From NCBI RefSeq assembly GCF_938040115.1, contig NZ_CALHXD010000229.1, positions 1 to 15,601 on the forward strand: a stretch of DNA of 15,601 nucleotides, read 5' to 3'. Below are positions 7,550 to 13,962 of this stretch, piece by piece; the first letter of the stretch is position 1, and each line of letters starts with the position of its first letter. The translations under genes were made by a program, and so were the position numbers. This DNA is from an uncultured Campylobacter sp. GTDB lineage: Bacteria > Campylobacterota > Campylobacteria > Campylobacterales > Campylobacteraceae. The notes under the pieces are model-generated. The model saw nothing but the letters and a program-made list of their open reading frames with translations, had not been told where the DNA came from and made no database searches.

Positions 7550-8752
7550 ATGTATTTATTTACTTCAGAGGTTGTGAGCCCGGGTCACCCGGATAAATGC
7601 GCCGACATCATCGCCGACAGCATCGTAGATACGATCTTGATGCAAGACCCAAATGGTCGCGTCGCCAGCGAAGTTTTTGTCGCGGGTAAAAACATTATAA
7701 TAGGCGGCGAGATAAACTCAAAGGTCAAGTTAAGCTTCAAAGATTATGAAGGTATCGTTAAAAACGCACTAGCCAAAATCGGCTACGACGGCAAGTCTAA
7801 ATTTACGAAAGAGCAGTGCCTGCACCCAGACGACGTCGAGATAAAAGTCTGCATAAATCAGCAAAGCGCGGATATAAATCAAGGCGTCGATCAAGAAGGC
7901 GGCGAGATCGGCGCTGGAGATCAGGGCATAATGTTTGGCTTTGCTAGCTGCGAAGCGAACGAATACATGCCCGCAGCCATAACCTACGCCAGGATGCTTT
8001 GCGATAAGGTTTATAAATTTGCCAAAGCCAACCCCGATAAACTGGGCGTCGATATCAAAACTCAGGTTACCGTAGACTACGGCACGAAGGATAACTTTGA
8101 AAACTGCAAACCGCAAAGCATTCACACGATCGTAGTATCCGCCCCTTGCGTAGAGAGTATGAAAATAGAAGAACTGCGCGCGCTAGTACAGGGGCTAATA
8201 GACGAGACGGGGCTACCCGAAAAGCTATACAATAAAGAAAAAACGATTATTTATATAAATCCGACCGGCCGTTACGTAAATCACAGCTCGCTTCACGACA
8301 GCGGGCTAACGGGTCGCAAGCTCATCGTAGATAGTTTTGGCGGATATAGCCCGATAGGCGGCGGCGCGCAAAGCAGCAAGGACTACACCAAAGTCGATCG
8401 CAGCGGTCTTTACGCAGCGCGCTGGATAGCTAAAAACATCGTCGCGGCCGGCCTTGCTAAAAAATGCATCGTCCAGCTAAGCTACGCTATCGGTATGGCA
8501 AAACCGACCTCTGTTAGCGTAGATACTATGGGCACGCAGATCGCCGGCGTAAACGACGATATGCTGTCAAATTTCGTTAGCGAAAACTTCGCCCTCACTC
8601 CGCGCTGGATAACAAATAAATTCGGCCTGGATAAACCCGGCAAAGATACGTTTTTATACGCTAAAGTAGCAGCCAAAGGTCAAGTCGGAAACGCCAAATA
8701 TCCGTGGGAAAAGCTTGACGCGGTTGATACTTTTAAAGCTTTGATTAAATAA
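7550..8752 (+). CDS. metK: S-adenosylmethionine synthase (methionine adenosyltransferase)
   Basis: The product is a 400-residue cytoplasmic enzyme that makes S-adenosylmethionine from methionine and ATP, releasing phosphate and diphosphate; SAM supplies methylation and polyamine or signal-molecule pathways. GHPDK (12-16) carries the conserved His/Asp of the active site, GAGDQGIMFG (121-130) is the first family signature, and the glycine-rich loop GGGAQSSKD (270-278) is the second, followed by KVDRSGLYAARW. The loop differs from the common GGGAFSGKD at two positions; from memory C. jejuni MetK carries the same variant, so it is a lineage trait. The length is slightly above the usual 380-400. 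The start is fixed by AAAGGA five bases upstream and by the typical N-terminus MYLFTSEVVSPGHPDK. It is divergent from sstT and followed by a hairpin terminator. Confidence 0.98.
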   Translation: MYLFTSEVVSPGHPDKCADIIADSIVDTILMQDPNGRVASEVFVAGKNIIIGGEINSKVKLSFKDYEGIVKNALAKIGYDGKSKFTKEQCLHPDDVEIKVCINQQSADINQGVDQEGGEIGAGDQGIMFGFASCEANEYMPAAITYARMLCDKVYKFAKANPDKLGVDIKTQVTVDYGTKDNFENCKPQSIHTIVVSAPCVESMKIEELRALVQGLIDETGLPEKLYNKEKTIIYINPTGRYVNHSSLHDSGLTGRKLIVDSFGGYSPIGGGAQSSKDYTKVDRSGLYAARWIAKNIVAAGLAKKCIVQLSYAIGMAKPTSVSVDTMGTQIAGVNDDMLSNFVSENFALTPRWITNKFGLDKPGKDTFLYAKVAAKGQVGNAKYPWEKLDAVDTFKALIK

Positions 8753-8758
8753 TCTCTC

Positions 8759-8790
8759 AAGCCCGCTAAATTTAACGCGGGCTTAAATTT
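8759..8790 (+). terminator. Terminator of metK
   Basis: Arms AAGCCCGC (8759-8766) and GCGGGCTT (8777-8784) form an 8-bp perfect stem with a 10-base loop, starting 7 bp after the metK stop codon. The sequence after it is AAATTTACCC, so the T run is weak. It would leave the gene at 8886 needing its own promoter or read-through. Confidence 0.6.
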
Positions 8791-8885
8791 ACCCTCAAAT
8801 TTAAGGCTTCGTATGAAATTTCGCCCCGCTTTACGTCTTAAATTTTACTCCAAAAACCGCGCGACAAAATTTAAAGAGAATTAAA

Positions 8886-9485
8886 ATGCAAACGGCAACA
8901 AACCAAAACGGTGTAAACAAGACGCTCGGACTCGTTCTGCTCGGGCTTTGCGCTTTTTATTTTCTTTGCGCGCTAGGCATTTTTGTATTGCCTTTTGACG
9001 TGCTGGCGCGCTCCTCTTTGGCGCGAGATTTCGTGGAAGCTATGCTTAAAATTTACCCCGCAGTAGAGCGAGCCTTTACTCACACCGATTTTACGCAAAA
9101 GGCAGCGTTTTATATCGCTTATATGGGGGTTGTTAAGGTCGTCATGCTTGTCGGTTTCGTCGCGGCTTGCTTGCTGTGCGGCAGTAAAGAAAATAAAGCT
9201 CGCGTAATGAAACAAGCAAGAAAAGAAAATCCGGTAGTGGGATTTTTCGTTTCATTTTGCGGTATTTTGTGGGCTGGTTTTTTGATAAATAGGGATTTTG
9301 CAGGTTATTATATCGGATATCGTAAGCCAAGAAATTCGCCTGAATACGAATGGGTGTTGAAAGCTCCCGGTGAGCTATTTTGGCAGATGACGATTGATTT
9401 TATATTTTTGATTATTGCAGCGGCTTGCATGGCTTACGCAGCGTTGCAAATTCGGCTACTTTTTTGCGAACATAAAAACGCCTAA
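8886..9485 (+). CDS. Uncharacterised membrane protein with four predicted helices
   Basis: I do not recognise the family. The 199-residue product shows four hydrophobic segments, at about 14-36, 75-98, 117-135 and 166-190. The loop at 99-116 is strongly basic (KENKARVMKQARK), so by the positive-inside rule both ends face the cytoplasm, and the 37-74 and 136-165 loops face the periplasm. The second outer loop is rich in aromatic and charged residues (YYIGYRKPRNSPEYEW). There is no signal peptide, cofactor motif or clear catalytic residue. The start is supported by a weak AAAGAGA ribosome binding site and by the hydrophilic N-terminus before the first helix. It follows metK after 133 bp that hold a terminator and AAATTT-rich sequence, and it converges with lnt 11 bp further on. 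Role unknown. Confidence 0.75.
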   Translation: MQTATNQNGVNKTLGLVLLGLCAFYFLCALGIFVLPFDVLARSSLARDFVEAMLKIYPAVERAFTHTDFTQKAAFYIAYMGVVKVVMLVGFVAACLLCGSKENKARVMKQARKENPVVGFFVSFCGILWAGFLINRDFAGYYIGYRKPRNSPEYEWVLKAPGELFWQMTIDFIFLIIAAACMAYAALQIRLLFCEHKNA

Positions 9486-9499
9486 ATTTAGCAAATTTA
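9483..9499. repeat. AAATTT hairpin carrying both convergent stop codons
   Basis: TAAATTT (9483-9489), loop AGC and AAATTTA (9493-9499) form a 7-bp perfect stem with a 3-base loop. The left arm starts with the TAA of the membrane-protein gene; the right arm ends in TTA, the complement of the lnt TAA. No T run follows on either strand, so a terminator role is possible but unproven. Confidence 0.5.
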
Positions 9500-10798
9500 T
9501 CTGAAAAATTTATCGAGCAAGCCTTGCTTTGGCGTGATTATCTCAGACGGCGAGCCGTTTACGCTGTGATAGATGGCTTTGCCGTATTTCGTCGCGTAGT
9601 ATTTGAGCAAATTTCGCTGTAAATTTGGCTCGGTGCTAGGCACGAACCAGCCGTTGTTAGTAACCGCGATCATGACATCAAATTCTCCCGTAAACAGCTC
9701 GTCTCTCGTCGCTTCGTAGCAGATCGCGTTTCTGATTTTTACGCCATCTATCTCGTAGTCGCTAGGAGCACTTGCCGTCTCAAAATCCTTCGCGCCGCCA
9801 AAAAATATTTTATTTATCAAATCACGAGCAAACGCTGGCAACGGAATCTCCTCGCCAAAAGGCACGAGGATAAATTTATCCAGCCGCCGCATCTTGCCGC
9901 GGTCAAAGAAAAACGCCGAGTTGTAGTTGGTGCCGTTTTCGCGAGCTAGCGCGCCTGCGACGATAGCGATCTTTTGCGATTTTTCCAGTAGCTCGGAGAT
10001 TAGATTTCGCTCGTGCGTCATATAGACTGGAAAGGCGCTCTCAGGCAAAATAACCGCTCTAAATCTGGCGTTTATCGCCTCGTCTATGATGGCTAAATTT
10101 TGATTTATAAACTCGTTTTTTAGCTGCTTTTGCCACTTTAGCTCTTGCGCGACTTCGGTGTTTGCGAGCTTTACTTCAAAAGGCAGAGTTTTAAAATTTG
10201 GCGTACCATACTGCACCGCGCAGGCTAAAATCGCGGCAAAAGCGATAAATTTGAGGCGGTTTTTGACGTAAAACAGGCACAAAATCGCGGCGAAAATAAA
10301 CGCAAGCGCGAGCAAACTGGGCGCAAATATGCCCGGCACGAAAACGGCTTCTAAATTTAGCCAGTTAAAGCCGAATGGATGGATATTTGAAACTAAAATA
10401 AGCAGCAAAGCCTTTAGCCAAATTTGAGCCGGGATGCCCGCTATCAAAAACAGCGCGCCGTAGATGATCCCGATAGCTAAAATTTCAAGCGGGATGAGGT
10501 AGCTAAGCTCGTAATAAACGAGGCTAAAGCTGATCCAGTAAAACCAAATGATCCCGATAAAAAATCCCGTCCAAAAAAAGCCGCGGCGGTCAAATTTGAG
10601 TAGCAAATAAAAGCCCGCGATCGCAAAAAACGGCGAGATAAAATTTAAAATTTCGCCGCCTAAAACATCGGCTAGTATAAAATTTGAGATTAAAATCGCG
10701 CCGACAAAGGCTTTTATTATAATTTTAGTGCTAAAATAAGGGCTTAAAATTTTTTTTATCAAGGAACCCCATGCAAGAAGGAAATTTCGTAGCTTCAT
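9497..10798 (-). CDS. lnt: Apolipoprotein N-acyltransferase
   Basis: The product is a 433-residue inner-membrane enzyme that adds the third acyl chain to the N-terminal cysteine of lipoproteins, the last step of lipoprotein maturation. The N-terminal half has about seven hydrophobic segments (about 27-195). The C-terminal half is a nitrilase-like domain in which the catalytic triad is visible: E253 in VILPESAFP, K308 in KFILVPFGEE and C360 in RNAICYEA, matching E267/K335/C387 of E. coli. NNGWFVPSTEPNLQ (381-394) is the usual substrate-site segment. The protein ends soon after this domain (GLLDKFFR) without the final membrane helix of E. coli Lnt, and is about 80 residues shorter. The ATG at 10798 overlaps yajC by 28 bp on the other strand; a TTG at 10762 (codon 13) would remove the overlap, so the start is uncertain. 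Confidence 0.92.
   Translation of the reverse strand: MKLRNFLLAWGSLIKKILSPYFSTKIIIKAFVGAILISNFILADVLGGEILNFISPFFAIAGFYLLLKFDRRGFFWTGFFIGIIWFYWISFSLVYYELSYLIPLEILAIGIIYGALFLIAGIPAQIWLKALLLILVSNIHPFGFNWLNLEAVFVPGIFAPSLLALAFIFAAILCLFYVKNRLKFIAFAAILACAVQYGTPNFKTLPFEVKLANTEVAQELKWQKQLKNEFINQNLAIIDEAINARFRAVILPESAFPVYMTHERNLISELLEKSQKIAIVAGALARENGTNYNSAFFFDRGKMRRLDKFILVPFGEEIPLPAFARDLINKIFFGGAKDFETASAPSDYEIDGVKIRNAICYEATRDELFTGEFDVMIAVTNNGWFVPSTEPNLQRNLLKYYATKYGKAIYHSVNGSPSEIITPKQGLLDKFFR
10718..10723 (+). promoter_or_regulatory. Candidate -10 box of the yajC-secDF-leuS operon
   Basis: TATAAT at 10718-10723 lies 47 bp before the yajC start, inside the opposite-strand lnt coding region, in AT-rich sequence with T runs. 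I see no good -35 box at the usual distance, which is common for Campylobacter sigma-70 promoters. TAAAAT at 10732-10737 is an alternative. Confidence 0.4.
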
Positions 10799-11061
10799 TA
10801 CTGCCTCTAGTCGTGCTTTTCGCGATATTTTATTTTTTGGTTATCAGACCGCAGCAAAAACAGCAAAAAGCTCATGCCGCGATGCTAGCCGCACTCGAAA
10901 AGGGCGACAAGATCATAACTAGCGGCGGACTAATCTGCGAGGTGATAAAACCGGAAGAGGATTTTATCAGAGTTAAGCTTAACGACGACGTAATCGTGCG
11001 CGTTTCACGCGAATTTATCGCGAGAAAAATAGAAAAAACAGAGACGAAAGCAAATGCGTAA
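10771..11061 (+). CDS. yajC: Preprotein translocase accessory subunit YajC
   Basis: The product is a 96-residue single-pass inner-membrane protein that associates with SecDF and the SecYEG translocon. One membrane helix (about 7-25) is followed by the family hallmark FYFLVIRPQQKQQKAH (21-36) and a small cytoplasmic domain with GDKIITSGGLICEV. The length is normal. AAGGA (10761-10765) five bases before the ATG sets the start. The stop overlaps the secD start (ATGCGTAA), so translation is probably coupled. Its 5' end overlaps that of the divergent lnt gene. Confidence 0.96.
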   Translation: MQEGNFVASLLPLVVLFAIFYFLVIRPQQKQQKAHAAMLAALEKGDKIITSGGLICEVIKPEEDFIRVKLNDDVIVRVSREFIARKIEKTETKANA

Positions 11062-12634
11062 CGGCAAAATAACGTATAGGCTAATTATCTTTGCTTTGGC
11101 TTTGATTTTGGGCATTATATTTTCCGCGCCGTCTTTTACGGACAAGCTAGGCGGGTCTAAAATCAGTCTAGGACTTGACTTGCAGGGCGGACTTCATATG
11201 CTTCTTGGCGTTGAGACCGAGGAGGCCGTGCACTCAAAGATCAAATCTATAGCCGCTAGCGTGAACTATTTTGCGAAAAAAGAGGACGTTTTAATCGATA
11301 GCTTTAAGATCCGCGAAGACAAGGTGGACTTTGAGCTACTCGACGCGGACGAAGCCGCTAAAATTGACGGCATGCTAAAAGATATTAAGGGTCTTAACGT
11401 ACAAAAAGACGGACTAAAATACTCTATCGGCTTAACCGACGCCGAGAAGGCCGAAACTATCGAATACGCGATAAATCAAGCGGTCGAAACTATCAGAAAC
11501 CGTCTCGATCAGTTCGGTCTAGCAGAGCCTACGGTAGCAAGACAGGGCAAGGATAATATCCTAGTCGAGCTTCCCGGTATCAAAACGGCAGCCGATGAGC
11601 AGCGCGCACGCGATCTCATCGCAAAAGCCGCGCACCTCCAGCTAATGGCCGTCGATGAAAAGCGCCAGTCGCAGGCAAACTCGATGAGCGAGGCTGAGGC
11701 TGAGAGCTACGGCGACATCATCTATCCAGACGTCAAAAACGAACAGATAAAATACGTCGTAAAAAACATCCCCGTCCTTGACGGAGCGATGCTAACGGAC
11801 GCTAGAGTGGCCTTTGATCAGCGCACGAACGCGCCTATCATCAGCTTTACTCTAAATGCTGAGGGAGCTAGAATTTTTGGCGATTTTACCGGCGCAAATG
11901 TGGGAAAACGTCTAGCTATCGTGCTTGACGGCAGGGTTTACTCGGCTCCATCGATAAACGAGAGAATCGGCGGCGGAAGCGGCCAGATAAGCGGCGGATT
12001 TAGCGTAGAGGAGGCTCACGACGTGGCTATCGCGCTTAGAAGCGGCGCTCTTTTAGCTCCCGTAAAAATGCTAGAAAAGCGAAGCGTAGGACCAAGCCTG
12101 GGTGCAGATAGCATAAGACAATCTATGATCGCGCTTGCGTCGGCTTCTGTTTTAGTGGTGCTGTTTATGATAGCTTATTACGGATTTAGCGGCATTTTGG
12201 CAAATATCGCACTGATCGCAAATATCTTGATACTAGTCGCCGTGATGGCGATGTTCGGCGCTGCCTTAACGCTACCGGGAATGGCCGGTATAGTGCTAAC
12301 CATCGGTATGGCCGTGGATGCTAACGTCATCATAAACGAGCGTATCAGAGAGCTGCTGCGCGACGGGGCCAGTATCGCAACGAGCGTGAAAAAAGGTTAT
12401 GAGAACGCGATGAGCGCTATTATCGACGCAAATTTGACCACGCTTATCACCTCGGTCGTGCTTTACGCCTACGGTACGGGACCGGTTAAGGGCTTTGCCG
12501 TAACTATGGGCATAGGTATCATCGCCTCGATGATAACGGCGATCTTGGGTACTCACGGTATGTTTGATACGATTATAAATAAAATAGAAAAAAGCGGTAA
12601 CACGCGGTTTTGGTTCGGTTATAAAAGGGTGTAA
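11054..12634 (+). CDS. secD: Protein translocase subunit SecD
   Basis: The product is a 526-residue inner-membrane subunit that, with SecF, uses proton flow to help pull exported proteins across the membrane after SecA action. The first helix is at about 8-25, followed by GLDLQGGLHMLLGV (40-53), the periplasmic P1 domain (IRNRLDQFGLAEP at 147-159; VELPGI at 171-176), LDGRVYSAPSINE (291-303) and GGFSVEEAHDVAIALRSGALLAPV (314-337). Five further helices lie at about 357-505. D422 in GMAVDANVIINER corresponds to the proton-path aspartate of SecD. It overlaps yajC by 8 bp, and its stop codon directly abuts the secF ATG. Apart from the yajC overlap the ribosome binding site is weak, which fits coupled translation. 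Confidence 0.97.
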   Translation: MRNGKITYRLIIFALALILGIIFSAPSFTDKLGGSKISLGLDLQGGLHMLLGVETEEAVHSKIKSIAASVNYFAKKEDVLIDSFKIREDKVDFELLDADEAAKIDGMLKDIKGLNVQKDGLKYSIGLTDAEKAETIEYAINQAVETIRNRLDQFGLAEPTVARQGKDNILVELPGIKTAADEQRARDLIAKAAHLQLMAVDEKRQSQANSMSEAEAESYGDIIYPDVKNEQIKYVVKNIPVLDGAMLTDARVAFDQRTNAPIISFTLNAEGARIFGDFTGANVGKRLAIVLDGRVYSAPSINERIGGGSGQISGGFSVEEAHDVAIALRSGALLAPVKMLEKRSVGPSLGADSIRQSMIALASASVLVVLFMIAYYGFSGILANIALIANILILVAVMAMFGAALTLPGMAGIVLTIGMAVDANVIINERIRELLRDGASIATSVKKGYENAMSAIIDANLTTLITSVVLYAYGTGPVKGFAVTMGIGIIASMITAILGTHGMFDTIINKIEKSGNTRFWFGYKRV

Positions 12635-13606
12635 ATGCAATTTTTCTCAAAGGCACATGTTTATGGTTTTATGAGCAAGCGCTACATCGCGCTAGCTGTC
12701 TCAGCCGTGCTATTTTTCGGTTCGCTTTTTTTGATGGCGACGAAAGGCTTTAACTACGGCATCGACTTTTCCGGCGGTACGCTCATCCAGATGAAATACG
12801 ATAGTGCGGTCTCGCTGGATAAAATTCGCTCGGCTTTGGCAAAAGACGAAGCCTATAAAAACGCCAGTGTTACGGAGTTTGGCTCGGCGGAAGAGGTTAC
12901 GATTAGATTTTCTGGGACGAACTCAAATTTAGGTAGCGACGTGGGAGCTAGCGTAGCCGAGCTTTTAAAAGATACGGGTAAATTTGAGATCCGCCGTACG
13001 GACGTGGTCGGGCCTAAAGTCGGCGACGAGCTACGCGAAAAGGGTGTGATGGCGCTTGCAATCTCGCTTGTTGGTATTTTGATCTATATCGCGTTTAGAT
13101 TTGAGTGGAGATTTGCGATGGCGGCGGTGGCCTCGGAGATTCACGACGTCGTGATTACGATGGGCGCAATCAGCTTTTTTGCTATCGACGTAAATTTGGA
13201 CACTCTCGCGGCGATCCTTACGGTCGTGGGCTACTCGCTAAATGATACGATCATCGTCTTTGACCGTATCAGAGAAAATATAAAAACCAGCAAGAGCACG
13301 CATCTTGACACGATAATAAACGAATCGGTCTCCGCGACGCTAACTAGAACGATACTCACCTCGGGCACCACGCTCATCACGGTCGTCGTGCTATTTTTGT
13401 TTGGCGGAGATATGATACACGGATTTTCTTTGGCGTTGATAGTTGGCATAGTCATCGGTACGCTTAGCTCGATATTCGTCGCTGCGCCTATGCTTTTGTG
13501 GTTTAAATTTAGCGTGGAGAAATACCGCGCTATGGAAGCGGAAAAGGCGCGCGTACAAAGAGAAAAAGACAAGCAACGCGCGATGTTTGAAAAAGGCACT
13601 ATTTAA
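12635..13606 (+). CDS. secF: Protein translocase subunit SecF
   Basis: The product is a 323-residue partner of SecD in the export motor. The first helix is at about 17-35, then GIDFSGGTLIQMKY (42-55), the small periplasmic domain ending in RTDVVGPKVGDELREKG (121-137), and five helices from about 138 to 290. VVGYSLNDTIIVFDRIRE (197-214) is the SecF signature in the fourth helix region. A charged tail (about 295-320, many Lys/Arg/Glu) is probably cytoplasmic and helical. The ATG begins directly after the secD stop codon, with no room for an independent ribosome binding site outside secD, so translation is probably coupled to secD. Confidence 0.97.
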   Translation: MQFFSKAHVYGFMSKRYIALAVSAVLFFGSLFLMATKGFNYGIDFSGGTLIQMKYDSAVSLDKIRSALAKDEAYKNASVTEFGSAEEVTIRFSGTNSNLGSDVGASVAELLKDTGKFEIRRTDVVGPKVGDELREKGVMALAISLVGILIYIAFRFEWRFAMAAVASEIHDVVITMGAISFFAIDVNLDTLAAILTVVGYSLNDTIIVFDRIRENIKTSKSTHLDTIINESVSATLTRTILTSGTTLITVVVLFLFGGDMIHGFSLALIVGIVIGTLSSIFVAAPMLLWFKFSVEKYRAMEAEKARVQREKDKQRAMFEKGTI

Positions 13607-13615
13607 GGAGAAGCG

Positions 13616-13954
13616 ATGAACTGGGGTAAGGTTGTTTATATATTTTTCGCGCTTATGAGCCTGACGACGACGGCGGGGTTTTTATACGATAAAAACGAGA
13701 TTGCACTATTTGTAGCGGCGAGCGTAAACGTGATCTCGACGCTACTAAAAATCGGCGTCAAAAACGTCTTTGCTGCAGAGCTTTTTGCCAGCTCGCTAGT
13801 GGCGGACTTGCACCTTATTCCGGCTTTTGTGCTGCTTCAGGTAAACGGCAACGCGCATATGGCGTATTCGCTAGCGATCGGCGCCGCGATAGCAAACGTC
13901 TTTTCTCTGGCGCTTGTTTTGGTCGAGTCCGGTAAGACGCAAGAAGAATTTTAG
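13616..13954 (+). CDS. Small membrane protein, DUF6394-like
   Basis: The product is a 112-residue hydrophobic protein with about four predicted helices (5-23, 28-47, 51-75, 82-103) and a short acidic tail (ESGKTQEEF). I recall similar proteins (beginning MNWGKV.YIFFALMSLTTTAGFLYDKNE) as DUF6394 in Campylobacter; its function is unknown. A strong AAGGAG (13605-13610), overlapping the secF stop codon, fixes the start. It sits 9 bp after secF and 8 bp before leuS, so it is co-transcribed with the export and synthetase genes. The segment ASSLVADLHLIPAF holds polar residues within the third helix. The position beside secDF suggests but does not show a link to membrane protein biogenesis. Confidence 0.8.
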   Translation: MNWGKVVYIFFALMSLTTTAGFLYDKNEIALFVAASVNVISTLLKIGVKNVFAAELFASSLVADLHLIPAFVLLQVNGNAHMAYSLAIGAAIANVFSLALVLVESGKTQEEF

Positions 13955-13962
13955 GAGTAAAA

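Noticed and set aside
7769..8125. 118-codon reading frame antisense to metK
   Set aside because: metK is certain by motif and length; long antisense frames are common opposite high-GC coding sequence.
8357..8383. Altered MetK glycine-rich loop (GGGAQSSKD rather than GGGAFSGKD) as a sign of changed function
   Set aside because: From memory C. jejuni MetK carries the same loop, so this is a lineage variant, and the other active-site motifs are intact.
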